In this document: positions 52,368 through 59,962 of the stretch, piece after piece
Layout: every line of letters begins with the position of its first letter
How positions within the stretch are numbered: the first letter of the stretch is position 1
Origin: Lacticaseibacillus hegangensis
GTDB taxonomy: Bacteria > Bacillota > Bacilli > Lactobacillales > Lactobacillaceae
Reading direction: 5' to 3'
Length of the DNA: 61,307 nucleotides
Assembly: GCF_003946465.1 (NCBI RefSeq)
Contig: NZ_RHOL01000015.1
Location: 1 to 61,307 of the forward strand
Notes under the pieces: model-generated
Database searches by the model: none
What the model was told of the DNA's origin: nothing
Seen by the model: the letters and a program-made list of their open reading frames with translations, nothing else
Position numbers and translations under genes: made by a program

Positions 52368-53546
52368 ATGCAAACGAAACGCTCACAGTTTTACCAGCGG
52401 TTTTTAAACAACAAGTTTGCCGTGATCCTGGTCGATCTGGTGCTCGCGTTGCTCGCGATTTTTATTTTCACCAAAATTGCCTGGGTGTTTCAGCCTGTGG
52501 TCAGTTTTCTGAGCATCGTCGCCCCGCCGTTCATCCTCGCCGGAATCCTGTTCTACATGCTCACCCCCGTCGTCAACTGGTTGCATCAGCGCGGCCTCAA
52601 CCGACTGCTGGCCATCGCGTTGGTCTTCCTCCTCGTGATTGGGCTGATCGTCCTAGCCATCACTCGCGTTGTGCCGCCCATCGAAAGCCAGCTGCGCAGC
52701 TTCATTAATGCGACTCCGACTTACTGGGACGAGTTCGTCCGGTGGATCACCGACCTGAATAACCAGCAGAACATTTTCAGCGACAAGCAGCTGAGTCAGT
52801 TCGCCGGCGAGATCCAAACTTGGGTCTCCAAGCGCGGCTCGACCATCTTGTCGGGGACGCTGTCGTCCTTGTCTTCGATCATCTCCACTGTCGGCACCGT
52901 GGTGGTCACCGTGGCGACCGCGCCGATCATTTTGTTCTTCATGCTCAAAGAGGGCAACAAGTTCACGCCAATGATCCTGCACCTGGTCCCAACCAAGCAG
53001 CGCAAGAGCTTTGGCGACATGCTGCACGAGATGAACGTCAAGGTCGGCTCGTACGTGCAAGGCCAGCTGACCGTCGCCATCGCCGTCGGGATCATTTTCA
53101 TGGTCGGCTATTCGATCATCGGCCTGCGCTACGGCCTGATCTTTGGGATGCTGGCAGCACCGTTGAACCTGATCCCCTACTTTGGTTCCGCGCTCGCGAT
53201 GGTGCCAGCGCTGATCATGGGCGCCATTCAGGGGCCGAAGATGTTCATCGCGGTAATCGTCGTCTTCTTCATCGAGTGGCTGCTCGAGACGCAATTGATC
53301 TCCCCGTTTGTCATGGGGAGTAAACTAGAAATGCACCCGATCACCATTGTCGTGGTCCTGCTGACAGCAGGGTCCATGTTCGGACTGGTGGGTGTGATCT
53401 TGGGGATCCCCGGCTTTGCGGTGATCAAGATCGTGGTGGTGCGCCTGTTCAGATGGTACCAGCAAGTCTCCGGGCTCTACCCCAGCGATGTTCCCGACAA
53501 GACCCTGCAACTCACCTCGCAGGAGAAAGCAGATAACTCAAAATGA
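52368..53546 (+). CDS. AI-2E family transporter
   Basis: 392 residues, the usual length of AI-2E/PerM proteins, with eight predicted membrane segments: two hairpins near the N-terminus, a central soluble helical domain (about 110-170), and the conserved GLRYGLIFGMLAAPLNLIPYFGSALAM and IVVVLLTAGSMFGLVGVILGIPG. The family name comes from an AI-2 exporter claim; many members are Na+/H+ antiporters or lipid-related. ATG 52368 has AAAGGGG upstream. Coupled to the next gene by a four-base overlap. Confidence 0.9.
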   Translation: MQTKRSQFYQRFLNNKFAVILVDLVLALLAIFIFTKIAWVFQPVVSFLSIVAPPFILAGILFYMLTPVVNWLHQRGLNRLLAIALVFLLVIGLIVLAITRVVPPIESQLRSFINATPTYWDEFVRWITDLNNQQNIFSDKQLSQFAGEIQTWVSKRGSTILSGTLSSLSSIISTVGTVVVTVATAPIILFFMLKEGNKFTPMILHLVPTKQRKSFGDMLHEMNVKVGSYVQGQLTVAIAVGIIFMVGYSIIGLRYGLIFGMLAAPLNLIPYFGSALAMVPALIMGAIQGPKMFIAVIVVFFIEWLLETQLISPFVMGSKLEMHPITIVVVLLTAGSMFGLVGVILGIPGFAVIKIVVVRLFRWYQQVSGLYPSDVPDKTLQLTSQEKADNSK

Positions 53547-54013
53547 ACACTTTTCTGATACTTTTAGATGCCGCACTGATCGGACTGGGCGCGTATTACC
53601 TGTTCTGGCAGAGTAAAATCGACGTGCGCGGCGCGTATTCGACCTTTCAGTTGGTCATGGCCGTCTTCTTTGGCTTCTGGTTCGTCAGCACCGGCGTCGG
53701 CAACATGTACTATGTCGTCTTCATGGCGGCCTTCCTGACTCTGACCGTGATGACAGGCAGCACCGGCCTGACGCCAACGCGCCTGATCAACGTGGGCCTG
53801 TTCTCACGGGTCATCCCTTACACGCGCCTGGTCGGTGTCACCTTGACCCCACTGCAGCTGCCCAATGGCCAGGCCATGGTCGTGGCTGTGTTTGGCCTGT
53901 CCGCCCGCCGCTTCGTGCGCCTGACCTTCCGCAGCGATCTGCAGTCGCTGATCCAAGTGCTGCGCCCGCGGGTGCCGCAAAACGTCGAGATCCGCGTGCA
54001 GCAGGTCCAGTAA
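53543..54013 (+). CDS. Membrane protein, 156 aa
   Basis: 156 residues with three N-terminal transmembrane segments (about 4-22, 34-54, 60-78) and a C-terminal soluble beta-rich domain (LVGVTLTPLQLPNGQAMVVAVFGLSARRFVRLTF). The plan resembles bacterial PH-like or DUF5673-type small membrane proteins, but I cannot assign it. ATG 53543 overlaps the AI-2E gene stop (ATGA), so the two work as a unit. It ends at a bidirectional terminator. Confidence 0.7.
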   Translation: MNTFLILLDAALIGLGAYYLFWQSKIDVRGAYSTFQLVMAVFFGFWFVSTGVGNMYYVVFMAAFLTLTVMTGSTGLTPTRLINVGLFSRVIPYTRLVGVTLTPLQLPNGQAMVVAVFGLSARRFVRLTFRSDLQSLIQVLRPRVPQNVEIRVQQVQ

Positions 54014-54030
54014 TTTTTTCATTGAAATGC

Positions 54031-54070
54031 AAAACCGCTTGGCCCGTCACAGACAGGTCAAGCGGTTTTA
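54031..54070. terminator. Bidirectional terminator
   Basis: AAAACCGCTTG/CAAGCGGTTTT, perfect 11-base arms around a 17-base loop, between convergent genes. Confidence 0.8.
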
Positions 54071-54085
54071 ATTTGCCCAGCCGGC

Positions 54086-54526
54086 TTACTTGCCGGCATC
54101 CGGGTCATGGTCGTGCGCCTGCTCCCCGAAGTAGTCCGGCGGCATCGGGCCGCGGTCGATTGGGCGATTCGGCTGGCGAAAGGCAAACAGCCCGGCTAGT
54201 GCCGCCACCAGCAGCACGGTCGCTCCGATCACCTGCCACATCAGCAGCAGCCCGATCAAGTACACGTACAGCAGCGCCACGATGGCCAGACCGAACAGGA
54301 AGTCGATGAAGAACCGGGTCACGCGCGTGTGGGCGGCAGAATCAAAGTAGGCCAACAGCCCCAGGAGAATCACCGTGCCGAAGCCGAAGCTGAGCGCGGC
54401 GGTCATCGCGATTGGCGTCTGCGGCTGCGTCACGTACCACGCAAACCAGCTGAACAAGCAGCCAAACACAAATAAGAGCAGGTTGATCCAAAGTTGGGTC
54501 CGCGACCCCTTTTTATTGCTGCGCAT
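54086..54526 (-). CDS. Membrane protein, 146 aa
   Basis: 146 residues with four transmembrane helices (about 10-30, 38-58, 68-88, 92-112) and a hydrophilic C-terminus with PNRPIDRGPMPPDYFGEQAHDHDPD. The N-terminus is basic (RSNKKGSRTQ). It looks like a small unknown integral membrane protein; no family recognised. ATG 54526 with AGAAGG upstream. Monocistronic. Confidence 0.7.
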   Translation of the reverse strand: MRSNKKGSRTQLWINLLLFVFGCLFSWFAWYVTQPQTPIAMTAALSFGFGTVILLGLLAYFDSAAHTRVTRFFIDFLFGLAIVALLYVYLIGLLLMWQVIGATVLLVAALAGLFAFRQPNRPIDRGPMPPDYFGEQAHDHDPDAGK

Positions 54527-54609
54527 ACGCGGCCTTCTTTCAGTAAGTTCATCAGACGAGTCAAAAACGGCTACAATTAATATAGCACATTCGAAGGGAG
54601 TCGTATTCT

Positions 54610-55635
54610 ATGTTCGAAAACCTTGGCTTTGCCGCCTATGACGGCCTGGCCCTCGATGATCCTGCCAGCCTGGTCCCGGTCGACCTGAAGCGGCCCAGTG
54701 CCGGGGCAAATGATGTGGTCGTCCAGGTCCGAGCCATCGCCCTCAACCCGGTCGATGAAAAGCAGCGCGCAGCCCTGGCCAAGCAGACGCAGCCGCGCAT
54801 CCTCGGCTACGACGCGTGCGGCACGATTGCCGCAGTCGGCAGCCGCGTCACCCGGTTTAAGCCAGGCGAGCGCGTCATGTACGCCGGCACCACCAAGCGC
54901 CCCGGCAGCTTCCAGCAGTACCAGGCGGTATCCGCCGATTTGATTGCCGCGGCGCCATCCAACCTGACGGCCGGCGAGGCGGCCGCGCTGCCGCTGGTCG
55001 GCTTGACCGCCTGGGAGCTGCTGTTTGAAAAAATGCACTTCACCCCGGCCGCAGACGCCAACCGCGGCAAGACCCTGCTGATCATCAACGGCGCAGGCGG
55101 TGTGGGCTCGATGCTCAGCCAGCTGGCGCACTGGACCGGCATGACCGTGCTCGCCACTGCCAGTCCGCGGCATTTTGACTGGCTGACGCAACACGGCACG
55201 GCCGTCCCGCTGGACTACCACGACGACTTGATCGGCGCCGTCCACCAGGCAGGCTATCCGATCGTCGATGCCGTCGCCATTTTATACGCGACCGAGCCTT
55301 ACCTGGGACTGGCAGCGCAACTGGTCGCCCCGTTTGGCCACGTCGGCGCGCTCGCGACGCCGCAGGGACCGCTGGAGGTCACCGCGCTCAAGGGCAAAGC
55401 GGCAAGCCTCGACTTTGAGTTCATGTTCGCGAAAAGCGATTACCACCATGACATGGCTAGCCAGGGCCACATTCTCTCTCAGTTGGCCACGCTGGCGTCA
55501 GTCGGGTTGCTCGATCCCAGCGTCACGACCCGCTACGATCGCATCACCATTGCCAACATCAAGGCTGGCCTGGCCAGTTTGATGGCCGGTCACCAAACTG
55601 GCAAGATCGTCCTTGATGGACCATTTGAAGGGTAA
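54610..55635 (+). CDS. Zinc-type alcohol dehydrogenase-like / quinone reductase (MDR)
   Basis: 341 residues of the medium-chain dehydrogenase superfamily: GroES-like domain with NPVDEKQRAAL and ILGYDACGTIAAVGSRVTRFKPGERVMY, then a Rossmann fold with LLIINGAGGVGSMLSQLA (NADPH loop) and VLATASPRHFDW. The zinc-ligand cysteines of true alcohol dehydrogenases are missing, so it fits the zinc-free quinone oxidoreductase/ZTA1 branch. ATG 54610 follows GAAGGGAG. Monocistronic with a perfect terminator. Confidence 0.88.
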   Translation: MFENLGFAAYDGLALDDPASLVPVDLKRPSAGANDVVVQVRAIALNPVDEKQRAALAKQTQPRILGYDACGTIAAVGSRVTRFKPGERVMYAGTTKRPGSFQQYQAVSADLIAAAPSNLTAGEAAALPLVGLTAWELLFEKMHFTPAADANRGKTLLIINGAGGVGSMLSQLAHWTGMTVLATASPRHFDWLTQHGTAVPLDYHDDLIGAVHQAGYPIVDAVAILYATEPYLGLAAQLVAPFGHVGALATPQGPLEVTALKGKAASLDFEFMFAKSDYHHDMASQGHILSQLATLASVGLLDPSVTTRYDRITIANIKAGLASLMAGHQTGKIVLDGPFEG

Positions 55636-55638
55636 ATG

Positions 55639-55680
55639 AAAACAAGGTGAAGACGTTTCATGGCGTCTTCACCTTGTTTT
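55639..55680. terminator. Bidirectional terminator
   Basis: A perfect 17-base stem (55639-55655 with 55664-55680), A4/T4 flanks, between the reductase and a convergent hypothetical gene. Confidence 0.9.
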
Positions 55681-55691
55681 GTCGATTGAGC

Positions 55692-55985
55692 CTATTTGGC
55701 AAAGCCCAGCGCCTTTTGGAGCACGGCCTTAGCCTGCGCCTCGGAGAAGCGCTTGGGATCAAAAATGATCGACCCAGGGCCCATGTAGTAGTGGAACAGC
55801 TTCAAGGTGCCGCGCGGGGTCAGCGTGCGCAGGCGCAGCTCGTCGTTGACTTGGGCTAGGTACTCATCGCACCACTTCTCGTCCATCATGGCCGGCTCGT
55901 CGCGCTCGGTGATGTAGCCCTGCTCCAGCAGCAGGTTGGCCCCTTCGGCTTTTTGCTCTCTTGAGACGTTTTCTGTTGGCTCCAT
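55692..55985 (-). CDS. Hypothetical protein, 97 aa
   Basis: 97-residue soluble protein beginning MEPTENVSREQKAEGANLLL, with a helical YITERDEPAMMDEKWCDEYLAQV middle and a C-terminal FSEAQAKAVLQKALGFAK helix. ATG 55985 has GGGAGG six bases upstream; the open frame continues upstream to 56111 only as an overlap with the acetyltransferase gene. It follows that gene by 19 bases, so they are probably cotranscribed. No family recognised. Confidence 0.65.
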   Translation of the reverse strand: MEPTENVSREQKAEGANLLLEQGYITERDEPAMMDEKWCDEYLAQVNDELRLRTLTPRGTLKLFHYYMGPGSIIFDPKRFSEAQAKAVLQKALGFAK

Positions 55986-56004
55986 GTCTGCCTCCCTGCT
56001 CGGA

Positions 56005-56424
56005 CTAGAACTTCGGCTCCAGCAGCTTGCGCGGCCGCACAAACGTGGCCACCTTCGTATCGCTGCCGCGCTTAAAGCCGGCGTGTTCATAAAAAGCCGC
56101 CATGGCTTCATTGGTCGTGACGATCACAATGCGGTCGACCTGCTTGAAGTACTCGTCGAATTGGTCCAGCAGCTCGGTGCCAATGCCCTGATGCTGATAC
56201 TCAGGCAGCACGATCAGATCCTGCACAAAGACAATGGTGTGCATGTCCGACACGCCGCGAATCACGCCGACCAGCTTGTCGCCGTCGCGCGCTGTGAGTA
56301 GCGTCGAATTGGCAATGCCGCGCGCCGTTTCCGCCGGGTCATTGAGGTAATGCGTCATGTGGACAGCGCCGTAAAGCGCCTTGATTTCATGGATCGTCAG
56401 TGCCGATTCAAACGTGTAATTCAA
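56005..56424 (-). CDS. GNAT family N-acetyltransferase
   Basis: 139-residue single-domain GNAT. The acetyl-CoA pyrophosphate loop is QHQGIG within FVQDLIVLPEYQHQGIGTELLDQF; FYEHAGFKRG is the C-terminal beta-bulge motif. The start is TTG 56424, placed by GGAGG seven bases upstream; no ATG is available in frame nearby. Substrate unknown. It probably forms an operon with the 97-residue gene after it. Confidence 0.85.
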   Translation of the reverse strand: MNYTFESALTIHEIKALYGAVHMTHYLNDPAETARGIANSTLLTARDGDKLVGVIRGVSDMHTIVFVQDLIVLPEYQHQGIGTELLDQFDEYFKQVDRIVIVTTNEAMAAFYEHAGFKRGSDTKVATFVRPRKLLEPKF

Positions 56425-56502
56425 AATTTAACCTCCCGAATTCAATTGCCAGGTTAAATTTTAACCCAAGCGGCACTTAATTCAAGAGAAAGTCGTGTTG
56501 GC

Positions 56503-56859
56503 CTATTTCTTTTCAGTAAAATCCAAGAACCCCATGTCACTGTCGATGACGCCGCCATCCCCGCTGAGCTGCATGGTGTTCAACGTCTGGTTCAGATGGA
56601 CGGTCAGGTGCTCGTCCAGGTCTTCAGCCGAGTAATCCTTGATCAGGATCGGCCCCAGGTTCGAGTCGACCACGACGTTGTACCCGTCGGTGGGCGCGGT
56701 TTGAGCCACCACATTCAGCGTGAATTGAATCATCATGTGGATCATGGCGTGCTGTGAGTACTGCCCGACCCCATCCTCAAACGTTAATAGTAATTTCTTG
56801 CCTGGTCCCAGGTGCGGCTGGATCTTCGCTGCCGCCGCGTCGTCAAAAGTTAGCTCCAT
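56503..56859 (-). CDS. HesB/IscA-like Fe-S biosynthesis family protein
   Basis: 118 residues opening with MELTFDDAAAAKIQPHL, the start typical of HesB-like proteins, followed by LLLTFEDGVGQYS and YNVVVDSNLGPILIKDYS, where canonical A-type carriers have CGCG. The conserved cysteines of true IscA are absent, as in the HesB-like group of lactobacilli, so a scaffold role is doubtful. ATG 56859 with GGAGG eight bases upstream. The 568-base gap that follows upstream is described under the ncRNA and small-ORF entries. Confidence 0.75.
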   Translation of the reverse strand: MELTFDDAAAAKIQPHLGPGKKLLLTFEDGVGQYSQHAMIHMMIQFTLNVVAQTAPTDGYNVVVDSNLGPILIKDYSAEDLDEHLTVHLNQTLNTMQLSGDGGVIDSDMGFLDFTEKK

Positions 56860-56971
56860 TTCATTCACCTCCAGGCTCAGCCTAAGCCCTGATTTTGAAA
56901 AGGGCAATTGATTGTGCTTGGCGCAGCAAAATTTTTTTGATTAGGGCCGTGAACGTCACAATTTCTTCACA

Positions 56972-57043
56972 TTATGGGACTAAAGTAACCAGTATAGAAA
57001 TGAGCCACCCACTCATTTCCATACCCATACCCAACTTTTTCAT
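56972..57043 (-). CDS. Candidate 23-aa hydrophobic peptide
   Basis: Minus-strand frame of 24 codons: ATG 57043 with a perfect GGAGGAG (57049-57055) five bases upstream, reading MKKLGMGMEMSGW then a hydrophobic LISILVTLVP end and TAA. The Shine-Dalgarno sits in the loop of an 8-base hairpin (TTTTTACT/AGTAAAAA) and is complementary to the CCTCC loop of the plus-strand RNA candidate. Size and hydrophobicity recall type I toxins or small membrane peptides. Unproven: such frames can arise by chance. Confidence 0.45.
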   Translation of the reverse strand: MKKLGMGMEMSGWLISILVTLVP

Positions 57044-57139
57044 TTTTACTCCTCCAAAGTAAAAATCGCGAAACGGCCGCCCAGCCGTTTCGCCAATCCT
57101 TACTCCTTGGCCATCACCCACCCAGTGATGGCCTTTTTT
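56997..57139 (+). ncRNA. Candidate small RNA with four C-rich-loop hairpins
   Basis: Successive hairpins: 56997-57019 (loop CCACCCA), 57043-57065 (loop around CCTCC), 57068-57093 (loop CGCCCA) and 57109-57133 (loop CCACCCA) followed by T6. Linkers are also C-rich (ATACCCATACCCAA, TACTCCTT). TATAGA at 56993-56998 could be a -10, in which case the first hairpin would be only partly transcribed; no good -35 is seen. CU-rich loops that can pair with ribosome binding sites are typical of regulatory RNAs. Antisense to the peptide frame. Confidence 0.55.
57109..57139 (+). terminator. Rho-independent terminator of RNA candidate
   Basis: GGCCATCAC/GTGATGGCC, perfect nine-base stem, seven-base loop, T6. 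No protein-coding gene precedes it on the plus strand. Confidence 0.85.
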
Positions 57140-57140
57140 A

Positions 57141-57349
57141 CGCGCGCTCTTAGCGGCTCTGCCGCTTAGAGCGCGCTACTCGACGAAAGCCTGCATAGCA
57201 GGCTTTCTAGAGAAGCAGCAGCGTGTAGTGCTTTGCCGCTTACGCACTGCCACTCGACGGCAGGCTGCAAGGCAGCCCATCTAAAACTCGATATTCTCTG
57301 AAACCTGTTATCCGCTTTCCGCGTGCCTGACCAGTCACGCGGTTTTTTT
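57141..57349. repeat. Structured non-coding block with imperfect 74-base tandem repeat
   Basis: TGCCGCTTA recurs at 57160 and 57234 and ACTCGACG at 57178 and 57252, both with offset 74; a third ACTCGA is at 57286. Each unit has a hairpin after ACTCGACG (GAAAGCCTGC/GCAGGCTTTC; GGCTGC/GCAGCC). A 16-base near-perfect stem at 57142-57175 opens the block. No open frame. Possibly an RNA gene; strand undecided, but a plus-strand terminator closes it. Confidence 0.55.
57319..57349 (+). terminator. Rho-independent terminator
   Basis: CCGCGTG/CACGCGG stem, ten-base loop, T7. It ends the structured block, 78 bases before the LytTR gene. Confidence 0.85.
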
Positions 57350-57382
57350 GACCGGATACGCACCAGGTATTTCACTCAGCGA

Positions 57383-57411
57383 ATTTTAATGGTCTAATAA
57401 TGAAGTACCAA
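57383..57411 (-). promoter_or_regulatory. Possible minus-strand promoter into the structured block
   Basis: On the minus strand TTGGTA (57406-57411), 17 bases, TAAAAT (57383-57388). It would drive transcription through the repeat block toward the 23-codon frame. The elements are imperfect. Confidence 0.35.
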
Positions 57412-57427
57412 GCGAGGAGGTGGGGCA

Positions 57428-57874
57428 ATGAAAATCAGGGTTGAAACTGATCCGGATCTGAAGGAACCAGAACTGGTCATTCGGGCCAAGGATCAGGAGA
57501 CGGCCGCCGCGATGAAAAGCGCGTTGGCCGCACCCACTGCCCCGACCCTGCCCGTGTTCCAAGACACGGTGGAACGCTTCCTGCCGCTGCCGACGATCCT
57601 GTTCATCGAAACGCAGGACCGCACGCTCCAGGTTCACACTAAGGACGACATTTTCACCAGCAAGCAAAAGCTGTACGAGCTGGCCGAGTCTCTGCCCGGC
57701 AGTTTCATGCAGGTGGCCAAATCTGTGATCATCAATTTGAACCAGGTGGCGGCGATCAACCGCTCGCTGTCGGATTGCCTAGTGGAATTTCAAAACAGTC
57801 ACAAACAGGTCTACGCGTCGCGGCGCTATTACAAGGCGCTGGTCGAGCGGTTAAACGAAATGAGGGGTTTGTAA
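57428..57874 (+). CDS. LytTR-domain transcriptional regulator
   Basis: 148 residues. The C-terminal two thirds is a LytTR DNA-binding domain: ILFIETQDRTLQVHTKDDIFTSKQKLYELAESLPGSFMQVAKSVIINLNQVAAI, with the typical F-x-x-x-x-x-S-x-I-N-x-x-x-I pattern. No receiver or membrane domain; the N-terminal 50 residues are charged. Such stand-alone LytTR proteins usually neighbour a membrane partner that controls them. ATG 57428 follows GCGAGGAGG. It overlaps the LiaF-like gene by one base and heads a four-gene cluster. Confidence 0.9.
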   Translation: MKIRVETDPDLKEPELVIRAKDQETAAAMKSALAAPTAPTLPVFQDTVERFLPLPTILFIETQDRTLQVHTKDDIFTSKQKLYELAESLPGSFMQVAKSVIINLNQVAAINRSLSDCLVEFQNSHKQVYASRRYYKALVERLNEMRGL

Positions 57875-58638
57875 TGGAAACCAAACAAGTTAAATGGGGT
57901 CACTGGTTCTGGGGGTTGTTCTTCGTCGTCTGCGCCGGCATCTTAGTGCTGAGCCAGCTCGGCCTGTTCACCTATCACCTGCACTTTTGGACGCTGGTCC
58001 TGGTGCTGATCCTGGTGGCCGCCGCCATCAAGAGCCTGGCCAGCCTGTCGTTCGCAGGGTTCTCGTTCAGCCTCGCGTTTCTAGCGATGCTCTTCGCCAA
58101 ACCGCTGGGCATCCAGCAGCTCGTGCCGTGGACAGTTCTCGGTGCAGCCCTGCTGCTTTCGATTGGCCTGACCTTGCTGTTCAAGCCGCTGAAAAAGCAC
58201 CACTTCAGCGTCGTCACCATTAATGACAAGCATTACACGATCAGCGAGCTGCGGCAGCTGCAAAAAGAGGCCAAGCAAGCGCCAAGCTACGTGCCAAGCA
58301 GTGAATCCGCCGACGTCACCGTCAACGTGAAACTCGGCAGCGCCACCCGCTACGTCCAGCAAGGCGACTTCCGCCACGCGGTGATCCGCACCAATCTGGG
58401 CGACGTCAAGGTCTTTTTTGACAAGGCAACCATCATCAACGAACCGGCCTTGATCGAAGTGCTCGGTCAGATGGGCGACATCAGCCTATACATCCCCCGC
58501 GACTGGAACGTTCAGCCCAACCTGGGCAACTTCGCGGTCGACTTCACCGAAAAAGGCGAAACCCCGACCAAAACCGGTCCGCTCGTAGTCCTCGCCGGCG
58601 ATTTTAAAATGGGCGACGTCACGATCCACTACATCTAG
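57874..58638 (+). CDS. LiaF-like membrane protein
   Basis: 254 residues: four N-terminal transmembrane helices (about 9-27, 33-50, 52-72, 82-103), then a cytoplasmic beta-helical domain of LiaF/VraT type with VTVNVKLGSATRYVQQGDF, VIRTNLGDVKVFFDKATI, LGQMGDISLYIPRDWNV and GDFKMGDVTIHYI. LiaF represses the LiaRS envelope-stress system; here it probably controls the LytTR regulator encoded just upstream (one-base overlap, TAATG). No LiaR/LiaS pair is present. Confidence 0.88.
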   Translation: METKQVKWGHWFWGLFFVVCAGILVLSQLGLFTYHLHFWTLVLVLILVAAAIKSLASLSFAGFSFSLAFLAMLFAKPLGIQQLVPWTVLGAALLLSIGLTLLFKPLKKHHFSVVTINDKHYTISELRQLQKEAKQAPSYVPSSESADVTVNVKLGSATRYVQQGDFRHAVIRTNLGDVKVFFDKATIINEPALIEVLGQMGDISLYIPRDWNVQPNLGNFAVDFTEKGETPTKTGPLVVLAGDFKMGDVTIHYI

Positions 58639-58647
58639 GAGCTCGCT

Positions 58648-59919
58648 ATGAAAAATCTCACACCTCAAACCATCAAGATGCTGGTGCTCAAATTTGCCGG
58701 CACCTTCGGGTCAAGCATGCTCTCATTTGCCATTGGCCTGTACATTCTCCACCGCACCGGCTCCGCGCTCAGCATGGGCGTCACCATGATCACCGGCCCC
58801 ATCGTCTCTTTGATTCTGACCCCGTTTGTCGGGTACGTGGTCGACACCATGAACCACCGCCGCATTATGATCACCGCGCAGGTCACCACCAGCATTGCGC
58901 TCGTGCTGTTCGGCTTCGGTTTTCGGCTCTGGCCGGCGCAGTATTACCCGGAAATGATTGCCCTCATCGTCGCGCTGCAGGTGACCGACAATTTTCTCAG
59001 CACGACACTGACGGCCAGCCTGGTTCAACTGTTTGCGCCCAATGAGCTGCAGCGGGTCAACTCTCTGAACCAATCCATCGCCAGCCTGGCAATGTTTCTG
59101 GCACCGCTGATGGGAGCCATGCTGTACACGCTGGTGTCGATCGACACCTTTGCCTTTATTGAAGTGCTGTTCGAGCTGACCGCGTTGGTCGCCATTTTCC
59201 TGCTGAAGTTTCAGCCCTTCGCGGCCCAATCGCCAGTCGAGGCTGCGGAAGCACAAGAATCCGTCTGGCAGAATTTCAAGACCGGCTTTGCCTACCTGAA
59301 AAGTCAGCAGCTGATCTTCATCCTGACTGTGTCCTCGGCCTTTCTGAATTTCCTGTTCGCCGCCGTGAACGTCGGCCTGCCGTACCTGCTGATCCAAACC
59401 ATGAAAATGACCAATAACCAGTACGGCTTCGTCGACTCCGGCTTTGCCATCGGCATGTTTGGCGGCGGCATCCTGCTGTCAATGCTAAAGATGCGCAGCC
59501 ACCCGATCAAGTTCTCGTTCTTTAACATCATTCTGCTGGCGATTCTCTTCACCTTCACCGGCCTGCCTGCCGTGCTACGCTGGACGGGGCTTTTAAGCAC
59601 CGGCTACTTCTGGATTCAAAACATCGTCAACGGGGTCTTGATCGTGCTGATCAACACGCCAATCAACACCTTCATGCAGCAAGTGATTCCGCATCACCTG
59701 CAGGGCCGCGTGTTCTCGCTCGACGGCACGATTTCCCAGATGCTGGCCCCGCTGGGCACGTTAATGTTCGGGGTGCTGTTTGATCACCTCGCCGCCCCGC
59801 TGCTGTTTGGCGTCACTGGTATCGTCCTGATTATTTTCACGCTGATTGTGACTGGTCTGATCAGACGCAGCCATCTGTATGACAAGCCCGAGAACCAGGT
59901 GCCAGCAGCTGCCAACTGA
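58648..59919 (+). CDS. MFS transporter, copy 1 of tandem pair
   Basis: 423 residues with twelve hydrophobic segments of the major facilitator superfamily: FAGTFGSSMLSFAIGLYIL (TM1), LTPFVGYVVDTMNHRRIMI (A-motif area G-x-x-x-D-R/H-R-R), FLSTTLTASLVQLFAPNELQRVNSLNQSIASLAMFLAPLMGA. This layout matches the MefA/enterobactin-exporter-like group (MFS_3/DHA3), which includes macrolide exporters. ATG 58648 follows AGGAG, ten bases after the LiaF-like gene. Presumed output of the LytTR-LiaF module. Confidence 0.9.
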   Translation: MKNLTPQTIKMLVLKFAGTFGSSMLSFAIGLYILHRTGSALSMGVTMITGPIVSLILTPFVGYVVDTMNHRRIMITAQVTTSIALVLFGFGFRLWPAQYYPEMIALIVALQVTDNFLSTTLTASLVQLFAPNELQRVNSLNQSIASLAMFLAPLMGAMLYTLVSIDTFAFIEVLFELTALVAIFLLKFQPFAAQSPVEAAEAQESVWQNFKTGFAYLKSQQLIFILTVSSAFLNFLFAAVNVGLPYLLIQTMKMTNNQYGFVDSGFAIGMFGGGILLSMLKMRSHPIKFSFFNIILLAILFTFTGLPAVLRWTGLLSTGYFWIQNIVNGVLIVLINTPINTFMQQVIPHHLQGRVFSLDGTISQMLAPLGTLMFGVLFDHLAAPLLFGVTGIVLIIFTLIVTGLIRRSHLYDKPENQVPAAAN

Positions 59920-59962
59920 AGCCAGCGCCAAGCAAAATTGCCCACGAAAGTCAGGAATCCTC

